From: Micromonospora kangleipakensis
GTDB taxonomy: Bacteria; Actinomycetota; Actinomycetes; Mycobacteriales; Micromonosporaceae
Reading direction: 5' to 3'
Assembly (NCBI RefSeq): GCF_004217615.1
Contig: NZ_SHLD01000001.1
Coordinates: forward strand, 1,798,001-1,862,000
Length of the DNA: 64,000 nt
The translations under genes and the position numbers were made by a program. Each line of letters begins with the position of its first letter. Within the stretch, counting starts at the first letter, position 1. Below the pieces are notes generated by a model. That model worked only from the letters and a program-made list of their open reading frames with translations. It made no database searches and was not told the origin of the DNA. Below are positions 1-8,862 of this stretch, piece after piece.

Positions 1-112
1 CACCGAGGTAGCCGGTGCCGAGAAAGGTCACCCGGGGCCGGGCCGCGCCGGATGGCGGGGTCACCGCGGCGATGGCCGGCACCGGCTGGGTGTTCGGGTA
101 GGGGATCGTCAC
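1..112 (-). CDS. UDP-glucose 6-dehydrogenase, N-terminal fragment
   Basis: Only the first 37 codons are in the window; the gene continues beyond base 1. UDP-glucose dehydrogenase oxidises UDP-glucose to UDP-glucuronate for cell-envelope sugars. The visible end reads VTFLGTGYLG, the Rossmann beta-alpha start (GxGYLG) typical of this family, after a proline-rich lead of about 27 residues. I chose GTG at 112 because a GGAG box sits about 8 bases upstream and the frame has no stop; a GTG at 31 directly before the Rossmann motif is an alternative. It is divergent from the acyl-CoA dehydrogenase gene. Other Rossmann dehydrogenases (for example the GDP-mannose type) cannot be excluded from so short a piece. 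Confidence 0.6.
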   Translation of the reverse strand, partial: MTIPYPNTQPVPAIAAVTPPSGAARPRVTFLGTGYLG

Positions 113-352
113 GCCTGTTTCTCCGCTCGCACTGGCGGCGCTTCCTTGCGTCGCGTTCGGCTGCGGCGCCTGGCCGGGCACCGGTTTGGGGGGACGTTCT
201 GTGGTCGCCGGTCGGCGTCGACGCCTGTCACGCACGAGCCTACGCGGCGGTAGGGAGCACCAGAACCCCGGTCGCTATCCTGCACTTTGCGCGGTCGGCG
301 GTTCTCAGGCGCTACAGACTGGGCATGATAGCGGTGAAGGGGAGGGGCCAAC

Positions 353-1516
353 ATGGCCGCAGAGCAGTCGTTCGACGTCTACCGGTTGCCGGAGGAGCAC
401 GAGGCGATCCGGGAGGCGGTCCGTGAGGTCTGTGCGGCCAAGGTGGCCCCGCACGCGGCTGAGGCGGATGAGACCGGTGAGTTCCCGAAGGCGTCGTACG
501 ACGCGTTGCGGGCGGCCGACTTCCACGCCCCGCACATCCCCGTCGAGTACGGCGGCGCCGGAGCGGACGCGCTGGCCACGGCCATCGTGATCGAGGAGGT
601 GGCCCGGGCCTGCGCCTCGTCCTCGCTGATCCCGGCGGTCAACAAGCTGGGCACGATGCCGCTGATCCTGGCCGGTTCGGAGGAGCTCAAGCGGAAGTAC
701 CTGACACCGGTGGCGGCGGGCGACGCGATGTTCTCGTACTGCCTCTCGGAGCCGGAGGCGGGCAGCGACGCCGCGTCGATGACGACCCGTGCGGTGCGTG
801 ACGGCGATCACTGGGTGCTCAACGGCGTGAAGCGGTGGATCACCAACGCCGGGGTCTCCGAGTACTACACGGTCTTCGCTGTGACTGATCCCACAGCCCG
901 CTCGCGGGGCATCTCCGCCTTCGTGGTGGAGAAGTCCGACGCCGGGGTCAGCTTCGGCGCGCCGGAGAAGAAGCTGGGCATCAAGGGTTCCCCGACCCGC
1001 GAGGTCTACCTCGACAACGTCCGGATCCCGGCGGACCGGATGATCGGCGCCGACGGCACCGGCTTCGCGACCGCGATGAAGACCCTGGACCACACCCGGG
1101 TCACCATCGCCGCCCAGGCGGTCGGCATCGCGCAGGGCGCGCTGGACTACGCCAAGGGGTACGTGAGCGAGCGCAAGCAGTTCGGCAAGGCGATCGCCGA
1201 GTTCCAGGGCATCCAGTTCATGCTCGCCGACATGGGCATGAAGCTGGAGGCGGCCCGGCAGCTCACCTACACGGCGGCCGGCAAGTCCGAGCGCGGTGAC
1301 GCGGACCTGACCTACTTCGGCGCGGCCGCGAAGTGCTTCGCCTCGGACGCCGCCATGGAGATCACCACCGACGCGGTGCAGCTGCTCGGCGGCTACGGCT
1401 ACACCCGCGACTACCCGGTCGAGCGGATGATGCGGGACGCCAAGATCACCCAGATCTACGAGGGCACCAACCAGGTGCAGCGCATCGTCATGGCCCGCCA
1501 GCTGCTCAAGGGCTGA
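353..1516 (+). CDS. acyl-CoA dehydrogenase
   Basis: A 387-residue FAD enzyme that introduces the alpha-beta double bond into acyl-CoA during beta-oxidation or branched-chain amino acid breakdown. Length and architecture are typical: helical N domain (about 1-120), beta middle domain with the FAD/substrate stretches YCLSEPEAGSDAA and WITNAG, and C-terminal helical domain with the family signatures ERKQFGKAIAEFQ and QLLGGYGYTRDYPVERMMRDAK. The catalytic glutamate is expected in IYEGTNQVQRIVMAR (IYEGT). A GGGGAGG ribosome site precedes the ATG. It stands alone, followed by a strong hairpin. The exact acyl substrate cannot be read from sequence; short or medium chain is likely. Confidence 0.93.
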   Translation: MAAEQSFDVYRLPEEHEAIREAVREVCAAKVAPHAAEADETGEFPKASYDALRAADFHAPHIPVEYGGAGADALATAIVIEEVARACASSSLIPAVNKLGTMPLILAGSEELKRKYLTPVAAGDAMFSYCLSEPEAGSDAASMTTRAVRDGDHWVLNGVKRWITNAGVSEYYTVFAVTDPTARSRGISAFVVEKSDAGVSFGAPEKKLGIKGSPTREVYLDNVRIPADRMIGADGTGFATAMKTLDHTRVTIAAQAVGIAQGALDYAKGYVSERKQFGKAIAEFQGIQFMLADMGMKLEAARQLTYTAAGKSERGDADLTYFGAAAKCFASDAAMEITTDAVQLLGGYGYTRDYPVERMMRDAKITQIYEGTNQVQRIVMARQLLKG

Positions 1517-1534
1517 CCGGGCGGAACCGTTAGG

Positions 1535-1565
1535 GCGGGCGGGCCGGGGTCACCGGCCCGCCCGC
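1535..1565. terminator. bidirectional hairpin terminator between convergent genes
   Basis: Perfect 13-bp arms (GCGGGCGGGCCGG at 1535-1547 and its complement at 1553-1565) around a 5-base loop, 18 bases after the acyl-CoA dehydrogenase stop and just before the stop of the converging membrane-protein gene. No T-run, as usual in high-GC actinobacteria. Confidence 0.65.
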
Positions 1566-1570
1566 GACGG

Positions 1571-2227
1571 TCAGCGGATCTCGGTCGTGCCCTCCGGTCG
1601 GGTGGTGGCGCGCGGTGGCGCGGACCACGGCGACTCGCCGGTGCTCCGGCGGGGCAGCGGTTCGGTGGGGGTCGGGTCGGGATAGCCGAGGGTGGGCGGG
1701 GTGGTGTCCCGGGCGCCGGACGGCGGCCAGTCGCTGAGGCCGAAGGTGCTCTCGGCCGGCTTGGCGGCCGAGGTCAGCTCCGCCTCGGCCGGTGCCGTCG
1801 CCGCCGGCCACCGCCGCCAGCGCTGCACGCTGAGCGCCGCCATCAGCAGCAGCACGCCGATCAGGAACAGCGTGCCGTTCTCCACCGGCTGGCGCAGCGG
1901 CAGCGGGTCGCCGAGCACCTTCCAGCCGTCAGGGATCCAGTCACGGACCGTGAACGGCGCGATGAACATCCCGACGTACGGGGCGATCAGCAGCAGCCCG
2001 GCGACGAGCGCACCGAGCGGCGAGAAGCGCAGCGTGCCGAGCAGGCCGAGCAGGATGCCGGCGACGCCGAGGTAGACGGCCGGCTCGATCAGGTTGGGCG
2101 TGCTGTACGTACCGATCTCCACCCAGCGGTGCACGGTACGTCCAGACCCGTCCTGACCGAGGGTGACCAGCCCCCAGGTGACGGGCGCCACCACCAACCC
2201 GGCGAGGAAGCTCCAGAGATGTCGCAT
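1571..2227 (-). CDS. four-helix membrane protein of unknown function
   Basis: A 218-residue protein with four predicted membrane segments at about residues 4-24, 48-70, 74-95 and 120-140, then a polar tail of about 75 residues rich in proline, serine and charged residues that is presumably cytoplasmic. I recognise no catalytic motif. The start ATG at 2227 begins MRHLWSFLAG, giving a short N-terminal tail before the first helix. It is convergent with the acyl-CoA dehydrogenase gene and divergent from the thioesterase gene 23 bp away, so the two probably share a short promoter region. Similar small membrane proteins occur in many actinomycetes without a known role. Confidence 0.75.
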   Translation of the reverse strand: MRHLWSFLAGLVVAPVTWGLVTLGQDGSGRTVHRWVEIGTYSTPNLIEPAVYLGVAGILLGLLGTLRFSPLGALVAGLLLIAPYVGMFIAPFTVRDWIPDGWKVLGDPLPLRQPVENGTLFLIGVLLLMAALSVQRWRRWPAATAPAEAELTSAAKPAESTFGLSDWPPSGARDTTPPTLGYPDPTPTEPLPRRSTGESPWSAPPRATTRPEGTTEIR

Positions 2228-2250
2228 CCGCGCACCGTACCGTTTTCGGC

Positions 2251-2769
2251 ATGACAGATCATCCCTCCACCGTGCCGGCGGGCAAGCCGACGTCGTACTC
2301 CCGGGTCACGCTCAGCCGCATCATGACCGCGGTCGATGTCAATCTGTACGGGACCGTGCACGGTGGGGTACTGATGAAGTTCGTCGACGACGTGGCCGGA
2401 GCGGCCGCGGCGCGGCACAGCGGCGGCACCGCGGTCACCGCCTCGATCGACGAGATCGTCTTCTCCGAGCCGGTCCGGGTGGGCGACCTGGTGCACGCGC
2501 ACGCCCAGGTGAACTGGACCGGCAACACCTCGATGGAGGTGGGGGTGCGCGTGGTCGCCGAGCGCTGGGACTCGGCCGAGGACGAGCCGGTCCGGGTGGC
2601 CACCGCGTACCTGGTCTTCGTGGGGGTGGACGTGGGCGGCGCGCCGCGGGCGGTCCGGCCGGTGCTGCCGGAGACCCCGGAGGACGAGCGGCGGTTCCGG
2701 GAGGCGGAGATCCGCCGGGCGCACCGGCTGGCCAAGCGTCGGGCGATCCAGGCCCACCGCGCCGGCTGA
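2251..2769 (+). CDS. acyl-CoA thioesterase, hotdog fold
   Basis: A 172-residue single hotdog-domain protein of the BFIT/BACH (YciA-like) class, which hydrolyses acyl-CoA to free acid and CoA. The signature is the helix entry NLYGTVHGGVLMKFVDDVAG, where the conserved asparagine, HGG and D line the active site, followed by the strand TASIDEIVFSEPVRVGDLV. The C-terminal 30 residues are basic (RRAHRLAKRRA). It lies between lipid genes (acyl-CoA dehydrogenase, acetoacetyl-CoA synthetase), consistent with control of acyl-CoA pools. The ATG at 2251 has no strong ribosome site, so initiation may be leaderless or weak. Confidence 0.88.
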   Translation: MTDHPSTVPAGKPTSYSRVTLSRIMTAVDVNLYGTVHGGVLMKFVDDVAGAAAARHSGGTAVTASIDEIVFSEPVRVGDLVHAHAQVNWTGNTSMEVGVRVVAERWDSAEDEPVRVATAYLVFVGVDVGGAPRAVRPVLPETPEDERRFREAEIRRAHRLAKRRAIQAHRAG

Positions 2770-2918
2770 CGCCGGTCCACATACCCGCCGGGTCGGGCGT
2801 GTGGGCCGGCCATGCCCCCTGGGCGGCACCCGGTGCGGAGAATGGCGCTGCGAGGTAGGGCAAGATGGCGGCACGGCCCATGTCACAGTGTCGTGTGGGC
2901 CGCAGGGAGGGTGGAGCA

Positions 2919-4907
2919 GTGGGTGACGTGCTGTGGACGCCGCCGGCCGATGTGCGCGAGCGGTCCCGGATCGGTGACTACCTACGGTGGCTGGCCGAGC
3001 ACCGGGGGCTGGAGTTCGCCGACTACGACGCGCTCTGGCAGTGGTCGGTCACCGACCTCGAGGCGTTCTGGCGGTCGATCTGGGACTACTTCGAGGTGGT
3101 CGCGCACACCGCGCCGACCGCCACGCTGACCGACCCGGCGATGCCCGGCACCCGTTGGTTCCCCGGCGCCACGCTCAACTACGCCGAGAACGTGCTGCGG
3201 ATGCCCGGCCGGGGCGACGACGATCCGGTGGTGATCGCGCACGGGCAGACCCGCCCGGCGGTCACCCTGACCGCGGCCGAGCTGCGCGAGCAGGTCCGCC
3301 GGGTGGCGGCCGGGCTGCGCCGGCTCGGCGTCGGCCCCGGCGACCGGGTCGCGGCGTACGCGCCGAACATCCCCGAGACGTACGTGCTGCTGCTGGCGAC
3401 CGCCAGCCTCGGCGCGATCTTCTCCTCCTGCGCGCCGGAGTTCGGCACCCGCAGCGTCACCGACCGCTGGCAGCAGATCGAGCCGAAGGTGCTGGTCGCG
3501 GTCGACGGCTACCGGTACGGCGACAAGCCGGTGGACCGGCGCGGGGAGGTGGCCGCGATCCGGGCCGCCCTGCCGTCGCTGGCGCACACCGTCGGCATCG
3601 CGTACCTCGACCCGGCCGGTACGCCGCCGGAGGGGGCGCTCTCCTGGGCCGAGCTGGCGGCGGAGACCGACGAGCCGCTGGCCTTCACCCCGGTGCCGTT
3701 CGACCACCCGCTCTACGTGCTCTACTCCTCCGGCACCACCGGGCTGCCCAAGCCGATCGTGCACGGCCACGGGGGCATCCTGCTGGAGCACCTGAAGATG
3801 CTCGCCCTGCACCACGACCTGGGCCCGGCGGACCGGTTCTTCTGGTTCACCACCACCGGCTGGATGATGTGGAACTTCCTGGTCTCCGGGCCGGCGGTGG
3901 GCGCGACCATCGTGCTCTTCGACGGCAACCCGGGCCACCCCGACCTGGGCGCGCTGTGGCGGCTGGCGGACGAGACCGGCACCACGTACTTCGGCACCTC
4001 GGCGCCGTTCCTGCTGGCCTGCCGCAAGGCCAACCTGGTGCCGAGGGCGATCGCCGACCTCGCCGCGCTGCGCGGGGTCGGCTCGACCGGCGCGCCGCTG
4101 CCCGCCGAGGGCTTCACCTGGGTGTACGAGAACGTCGGCGACCGCCTCCAGCTGCAGTCCCTCTCCGGCGGCACGGACGTCTGCACCGGCTTCGTCGGCG
4201 GCGTGCCGCTGCTGCCGGTGCACGCCGGGGAGATCACCTGCCGGGCGCTGGGCGCGAAGGTGGAGGCCCGCTCGGCCGACGGCACCCCGGTCATCGGGGA
4301 GCTGGGCGAGCTGGTGATCACCGCGCCGATGCCGAGCATGCCGGTGGGCTTCTGGAACGACCCGGACGGCGTCCGCTACCGGGAGGCGTACTTCGAGGTC
4401 TACCCGGGCGTCTGGCGGCACGGTGACTGGATCACGATCAACGAGCGCGGCGGCTGCGTGATCACCGGCCGCTCGGACGCCACCCTGAACCGGGGAGGAG
4501 TCCGCCTCGGCACCGCCGAGTTCTACTCGGTGGTCGAGGGGCTGGACGAGGTCGTCGACTCGGTGGTGGTGCACCTGGAGGACGACGAGGGCGGCGCGGG
4601 GGAGCTGCTGCTCTTCGTGGTGCTGGCCGAGGGCCTGGAGCTCGACGACGCGTTGCGGAAGAAGATCTGCCGCGAGCTGCGGACCGCCCTGTCGCCCCGG
4701 CACATCCCCGACGAGATCCACCAGGTCCGCGCCGTCCCGCGCACCCTCTCGGCGAAGAAGCTGGAGGTCCCGGTCAAGAAGATCCTCACCGGCACCCCCG
4801 TCGACAGCGCCGCCGCCAAGGGCGCCCTGGCCAACCCGGAGTCCCTGACGGCCTTCGCCGCCTTCGCCCAGCGCCGCACCTCCACCGACAACCCCACCCG
4901 CGCCTGA
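2919..4907 (+). CDS. acetoacetyl-CoA synthetase
   Basis: A 662-residue adenylate-forming ligase that converts acetoacetate, ATP and CoA to acetoacetyl-CoA. The AMP-binding motif is YSSGTTGLPKPIVHGHGG, followed by FWFTTTGWMMWNF typical of the acetoacetyl/acetyl-CoA synthetase clade, the adenine motif SGGTDVCTGFVGG and the hinge region GDWITINERGGCVITGRSD. The C-terminal KKLEVPVKKIL carries the likely acylatable lysine. I place the start at GTG 2919 (VGDVLWTPP), which has GGAGGG upstream and matches the usual family N-terminus; an ATG at 2865 would add 18 unconserved residues. The order of motifs and the length separate it from generic acyl-CoA ligases. Confidence 0.9.
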   Translation: MGDVLWTPPADVRERSRIGDYLRWLAEHRGLEFADYDALWQWSVTDLEAFWRSIWDYFEVVAHTAPTATLTDPAMPGTRWFPGATLNYAENVLRMPGRGDDDPVVIAHGQTRPAVTLTAAELREQVRRVAAGLRRLGVGPGDRVAAYAPNIPETYVLLLATASLGAIFSSCAPEFGTRSVTDRWQQIEPKVLVAVDGYRYGDKPVDRRGEVAAIRAALPSLAHTVGIAYLDPAGTPPEGALSWAELAAETDEPLAFTPVPFDHPLYVLYSSGTTGLPKPIVHGHGGILLEHLKMLALHHDLGPADRFFWFTTTGWMMWNFLVSGPAVGATIVLFDGNPGHPDLGALWRLADETGTTYFGTSAPFLLACRKANLVPRAIADLAALRGVGSTGAPLPAEGFTWVYENVGDRLQLQSLSGGTDVCTGFVGGVPLLPVHAGEITCRALGAKVEARSADGTPVIGELGELVITAPMPSMPVGFWNDPDGVRYREAYFEVYPGVWRHGDWITINERGGCVITGRSDATLNRGGVRLGTAEFYSVVEGLDEVVDSVVVHLEDDEGGAGELLLFVVLAEGLELDDALRKKICRELRTALSPRHIPDEIHQVRAVPRTLSAKKLEVPVKKILTGTPVDSAAAKGALANPESLTAFAAFAQRRTSTDNPTRA

Positions 4908-4927
4908 CACCCCACCCTCACCCGCGT

Positions 4928-4996
4928 CGATCTTGCACTTGTCGCCCCGGCGAAGGGGGCACAACGCCCATCGTGAGGGCCCGAACTGCAAGATCG
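4928..4996. repeat. dispersed palindromic repeat, copy 1 (CGATCTTGCA type)
   Basis: A 69-bp intergenic element bounded by CGATCTTGCA (4928-4937) and TGCAAGATCG (4987-4996), with GCCCC inside the left end and GGGCCC inside the right end. A second copy of nearly the same length lies at 33589-33656. It sits between the convergent acetoacetyl-CoA synthetase gene and the TIGR03089 gene and could also act as a transcription stop. Confidence 0.7.
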
Positions 4997-5011
4997 GCGC
5001 GCTGGAGGGGG

Positions 5012-5701
5012 TCAGGTCAGGGTGCGGGTGGCCTTTTCCGTGGTCGCGCGGGAGTCGAGGCGGGACGGGTCGAGGTTGCCGCAGAGGACGATGCTGGCAG
5101 GTCGGGTCAGCGGGGCCAGGAGCCAGTCGACCGGGTCGGGGTGGACGGCCGCGTCGATCAGCAGGCGGTCGCCGGGGGTGATCCCCAGCTCCGTCGCCCG
5201 GGCCTCCGCGCGCGCCAGCAGGTCCGCGTCCGCCTCGCCGCCCTTCGGGTACGGGGTGAAGTGGTCGCCGTGGCCGCGTACCTCGACGACGTAGTCGGCG
5301 AAGCCGGGCGGCACCTGCCGCAGCGGGGCAGCGAACGGGGCGAGCGCGAGGGCGTACCGCTCGCCGGCCGACCAGGCCGCCGCCTCGGCGGCCCGGTCGG
5401 CCGCGGCGAAGAGCACGTCCACGGCACCCGGCGTGTCGACCACCGTCAACTTCGCCGACCAGCAGCCGAGCAGCACCGCGGCGGTCTGCCAGTGCGGCGG
5501 CAGCAGCACCCCGGCCGTGTCGCCGGGGGCGAGGGCCGCCTCGTCAACGAGCAGGTTGGCCGTCTTGGCCACCCAGTTCGCGAGCGTCGCGCCGGACAGT
5601 TCGGTCCGCTCGCCGGTCGCGTCGTCGTACCAGGTCAGCAGGGGACGGGTCGGATCGGTCGCGATCGCGTCGGCGAAGACCCGGGCAATGTTGTCGGCCA
5701 T
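5012..5701 (-). CDS. TIGR03089 family protein (truncated AMP-binding-like)
   Basis: A protein of about 229 residues resembling only the N-terminal part of adenylate-forming enzymes (LTWYDDATGERTELSG, then a PxGDTAGVLLPPHWQTA stretch). It lacks the STG-type ATP-binding loop and the C-terminal lid, so it cannot be a normal acyl-CoA ligase. Conserved stand-alone proteins of this kind are known in actinobacteria (TIGR03089) without a demonstrated function. The ATG at 5701 (MADNIARVF) fits the family start; the frame is open to 5749, which would add 16 residues. It is divergent from the glycosyltransferase gene, with about 150 bp between. Confidence 0.75.
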   Translation of the reverse strand: MADNIARVFADAIATDPTRPLLTWYDDATGERTELSGATLANWVAKTANLLVDEAALAPGDTAGVLLPPHWQTAAVLLGCWSAKLTVVDTPGAVDVLFAAADRAAEAAAWSAGERYALALAPFAAPLRQVPPGFADYVVEVRGHGDHFTPYPKGGEADADLLARAEARATELGITPGDRLLIDAAVHPDPVDWLLAPLTRPASIVLCGNLDPSRLDSRATTEKATRTLT

Positions 5702-5852
5702 CGGCGCGAACGATACGCGGTCCCCGCCCGTATTCGATGTCGATGACAAGTCGGCGTACCGTCGGGTCGCAGTCAGCGTCGGGGCACCGCCCCGGCGTAG
5801 GCTTGCCGACAGTGTTGTTCACCACAGAACCGCCAGCCTGAGGAGTCGCCCC

Positions 5853-6998
5853 GTGACCGCCGGTCGCCCGCCCCGCGTGCTCATCGACGCCACGAGTGTC
5901 CCCGCCGACCGTGGCGGCGTCGGTAGATACGTCGATGGCCTGCTCGGCGCCCTCGGCAAGGTCTGCGGCTCCGGCGTGGACCTGGCCGTGGTGAGCCTCC
6001 GCACCGACCTGGAGCGCTACACCCGGATGCTGCCCGGGGCAGAGGTCGTCCCCGCACCGGCGGCGGTCGCGCACCGTCCCGCCCGGCTCGCCTGGGAGCA
6101 GACCGGCCTGCCGCTGCTCGCCCAGCAGGTGGGCGCGGAGGTCCTGCACTCGCCGTTCTACACCTGTCCGCTGCGAGCCGGCTGCCCGGTCACGGTCACC
6201 GTGCACGACGCGACCTTCTTCACCGAGCCGGAGCATTACGACAAGTCCCGCCGGACGTTCTTCCGCAGCGCGATCAAGACGTCGCTGCGCCGGGCCGACC
6301 GGGTGATCGTGCCGAGCAAGGCCACCCGGGATGAGCTGATCCGGCTGCTCGACGCCGACCCGACCCGGATCGACGTGGCGTACCACGGTGTCGACCAGGC
6401 CGCCTTCCACGCCCCGAGCGAGGAGGAGAAGGCCCGGGTCCGGGCCCGGCTGGGGCTGGGCAGCAGCAGCTACATCGCGTTCCTCGGGGCCAAGGAGCCG
6501 CGCAAGAACGTACCCAACCTGATCCGCGGCTGGGCCCGCGCGGTGGCCGACCGGGCCGACCCGCCGGCCCTGGTCATCGCCGGCGGCCAGGGGCACGACG
6601 ACGACATCGACCGCGCGGTGGCCGAGGTCCCGTCCCACCTGCGGCTGCTCCGCCCGGGCTACCTGCGCTACGCCGACCTGCCCGGCTTCCTCGGCGGCGC
6701 CCTGGTCGCCGCCTACCCGTCGTACGGCGAGGGTTTCGGCCTGCCGATCCTGGAGGCGATGGCCTGCGCCGCGCCGGTGCTCACCACGCCCCGGCTCTCG
6801 CTGCCGGAGGTGGGCGGCGACGCGGTGGCCTACACCAGCGAGGACCCGGCCCAGATCGCCACCGACCTGGCCGCCCTGCTGGACGACGAGCACCGCCGGC
6901 TCTCCCTGGCCAAGGCCGGTTTCGACCGGGCCAAGGAGTTCACCTGGGAGTCCAGCGCCGAGGTGCACATCGCGGCGTGGAGCCGGGCCCGTTCCTGA
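5853..6998 (+). CDS. GT4-family glycosyltransferase
   Basis: A 381-residue GT-B fold glycosyltransferase that transfers sugar from a nucleotide donor, retaining mechanism. The N domain begins RVLIDATSVPADRGGVGRY; the donor-binding C domain contains FLGAKEPRKNVPNLI and the EX7E signature in GEGFGLPILEAMACAAPVL. GTG at 5853 has a GAGGAG box 8 bases upstream; the frame is open further upstream but that part is antisense to the neighbouring gene. It lies 58 bp before manC, so it may use GDP-mannose made by that pathway, for instance in phosphatidylinositol mannoside, lipoglycan or exopolysaccharide synthesis. Acceptor and donor are inferred only from the neighbour. Confidence 0.87.
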   Translation: MTAGRPPRVLIDATSVPADRGGVGRYVDGLLGALGKVCGSGVDLAVVSLRTDLERYTRMLPGAEVVPAPAAVAHRPARLAWEQTGLPLLAQQVGAEVLHSPFYTCPLRAGCPVTVTVHDATFFTEPEHYDKSRRTFFRSAIKTSLRRADRVIVPSKATRDELIRLLDADPTRIDVAYHGVDQAAFHAPSEEEKARVRARLGLGSSSYIAFLGAKEPRKNVPNLIRGWARAVADRADPPALVIAGGQGHDDDIDRAVAEVPSHLRLLRPGYLRYADLPGFLGGALVAAYPSYGEGFGLPILEAMACAAPVLTTPRLSLPEVGGDAVAYTSEDPAQIATDLAALLDDEHRRLSLAKAGFDRAKEFTWESSAEVHIAAWSRARS

Positions 6999-7056
6999 AG
7001 CGTCGGCTGCCGGTACGGCCGACCGGGCGTCCGTAGCATGACGGTTCGGGCATGAT

Positions 7057-8154
7057 GTGCTGATGTTCTACGCCGTCATCCCGGCGGGTGGCAGCGGCAC
7101 GAGGTTGTGGCCGCTGTCCCGCGCCGGCCACCCCAAGTTCCTCCACCCGCTGACCGGCACCCCGGCCTCGCTGCTCCAGGCTACGGTGGACCGGCTCGCG
7201 CCGCTGACCACACCCGAGCGGACGTTGGTGGTCACCGGTGCCGCGCACGTCGCGGCGGTGGCTCGACAACTGGCCGGCCTGCCCGAGGAGAACATCCTCG
7301 TAGAGCCCTCGCCGCGCGACTCCTGCGCGGCGATCGCCCTGGCCGCCGCGGTGATCGCGCTGCGCGACCCCGAGGCGGTGATGGGCTCGTTCGCCGCGGA
7401 CCACCTGATCGGTGACCCGGCCCGCTGGGCGGAGACGGTGCGCCAGGCGATCGGCGGCGCCGAGCGGGGGCTGCTGATGACGGTGGGGATCACCCCGACC
7501 CGGCCGGAGACCGGCTACGGCTACCTGGAGACCGGTGATCCGACGGGTGACGGTCCACTGCGTCCGGTCACCGAGTTCAAGGAGAAGCCGGCCGCCGAGG
7601 TGGCCGAGGGGTACGTCCGCTCCGGGCGGTACCTCTGGAACGCCAGCATGTTCGTCTGGCGGGTGGACGTCTTCCTGGCCGAGCTGGCCCGGCAGCAGCC
7701 GGCGCTGCACGCCGGGATCACCGCGATCGCGGCCGCCTGGGGCACCCCGGAGCAGGACGACATCCTCGGCACCGTCTGGCCGACCCTGCCGAAGATCTCC
7801 GTGGACTACGCGGTGATGGAGGGCGCGGCGACGGCCGGCCGGGTGGCCACCGTGCCCGGCGACTTCGGCTGGAACGACGTCGGCGACTTCCACACCCTCG
7901 GCGAGGTGCTGCCCGCCGACCCGGACGGCAACGTGGTGCTCGGCATCGACGGCAAGCCGGGCGTGCTGCTGCACGACAGCCGGGACCTGGTGGTGGTGCC
8001 GCAGTCGGGCCGGCTGGTGGCCGTCCTCGGCCTGCACGACCTGATCGTGGTGGACACCCCGGACGCGGTGCTGGTCTGCCCCCGCGACCGGGCCCAGGAC
8101 GTCAAGAAGCTGGTCGACGAGCTGAAGGAGCGCGGCGAGGAGGGCTACGTCTGA
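7057..8154 (+). CDS. manC: mannose-1-phosphate guanylyltransferase
   Basis: A protein of about 365 residues that makes GDP-mannose from mannose-1-phosphate and GTP. The nucleotidyltransferase signature is VIPAGGSGTRLWPLSR near the N-terminus, followed by FAADHLIG, PETGYGYLE and VTEFKEKPAAEVAEGY, with NASMFVW and FGWNDVGDF in the sugar-binding half. It lacks the long C-terminal isomerase domain of bifunctional ManC/AlgA, and its partner isomerase manA is in the window at 59985-61136. The reading frame starts at GTG 7057, but ATG 7063 (MFYAVIPAGG) is equally likely. It may be cotranscribed with the preceding glycosyltransferase gene. Confidence 0.92.
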   Translation: MLMFYAVIPAGGSGTRLWPLSRAGHPKFLHPLTGTPASLLQATVDRLAPLTTPERTLVVTGAAHVAAVARQLAGLPEENILVEPSPRDSCAAIALAAAVIALRDPEAVMGSFAADHLIGDPARWAETVRQAIGGAERGLLMTVGITPTRPETGYGYLETGDPTGDGPLRPVTEFKEKPAAEVAEGYVRSGRYLWNASMFVWRVDVFLAELARQQPALHAGITAIAAAWGTPEQDDILGTVWPTLPKISVDYAVMEGAATAGRVATVPGDFGWNDVGDFHTLGEVLPADPDGNVVLGIDGKPGVLLHDSRDLVVVPQSGRLVAVLGLHDLIVVDTPDAVLVCPRDRAQDVKKLVDELKERGEEGYV

Positions 8155-8211
8155 CCCCGGCGGGTCGACCGCGTCGCGCGGCCCGGCCGCTCCGGGTGAG
8201 CGGAGGCCGGC

Positions 8212-8823
8212 TCAGCGGGCGGTACGACCCCGCAGAGCGGCCAGGGCCGGCGCGACGAGCTGGACCGTCCCGTCGGCCAGCGGCTCGGGCAGCCGGTCCG
8301 GCGGGAACCAGCCCAGCGCCTCCGACTCGGCGCTGACCCGCTCGGTGGCCCCGGCCGGGGCGAAGACCGCGAACCGGACGTCGTAGTGCAGCGAGCCGCC
8401 CTGGCAGCTCACCGGGTGGATGTCCACGTCGATCGGGACCGGGTCGACCGTCAGGCCGGTGATCCCGGACTCCTCGGTCGCCTCGCGGAGCGCGGCGCCC
8501 GCCAGGGTCCGGTCGCCGGGCTCGCAGTGCCCGCCGAGCTGCACCCACTTGCGGAACTTGCCGTGCAGGCAGAGCAGCACCCGACCGCCGGTGGGATCGA
8601 GCACCAGCGCGCTGGCGGTGACGTGCCCGGGGCGGTGGCTCCGGCTCATCGCCACCGGCCCCGCCGTCAGCAGCTCCAGCGTGCGGTCCCGCGCCGCACC
8701 CGCCGCCGGACCGGTCGGTCGCCAGCCGGCCAGCACGGCGGAGGCGTCGGCGTGCAGGTCGGCGTGGGCCTCGGCGGCGGGCGGCGGGACGGTGGGACCG
8801 GTGACGGGGAGGATGTCGGGCAT
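8212..8823 (-). CDS. NUDIX hydrolase
   Basis: A 203-residue hydrolase of nucleoside diphosphate-linked substrates. The Nudix box is GHCEPGDRTLAGAALREATEESGI, matching GX5EX7REUXEEXGU (residues around 100-125), with the metal-binding REATEE. A helical lead of about 60 residues rich in alanine precedes the fold. It converges on manC with a 57-bp gap containing GC-rich short hairpins. The substrate cannot be told; house-cleaning or nucleotide-sugar pyrophosphatase roles are both common. Confidence 0.88.
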   Translation of the reverse strand: MPDILPVTGPTVPPPAAEAHADLHADASAVLAGWRPTGPAAGAARDRTLELLTAGPVAMSRSHRPGHVTASALVLDPTGGRVLLCLHGKFRKWVQLGGHCEPGDRTLAGAALREATEESGITGLTVDPVPIDVDIHPVSCQGGSLHYDVRFAVFAPAGATERVSAESEALGWFPPDRLPEPLADGTVQLVAPALAALRGRTAR

Positions 8824-8862
8824 CCCGACACTCTACGAGCGCGGTCTCCGTACCCTGGCCCG

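Noticed and set aside
2982..4991. A 669-codon open frame antisense to the acetoacetyl-CoA synthetase gene
   Set aside because: It mirrors the real gene with the proline/arginine/glycine composition usual for antisense frames at high GC, has no family motif and no ribosome site.
5433..5852. Extra 140 codons upstream of the glycosyltransferase start
   Set aside because: This part is antisense to the TIGR03089 gene and its protein composition is unlike any glycosyltransferase; a clear GTG with GAGGAG follows at 5853.
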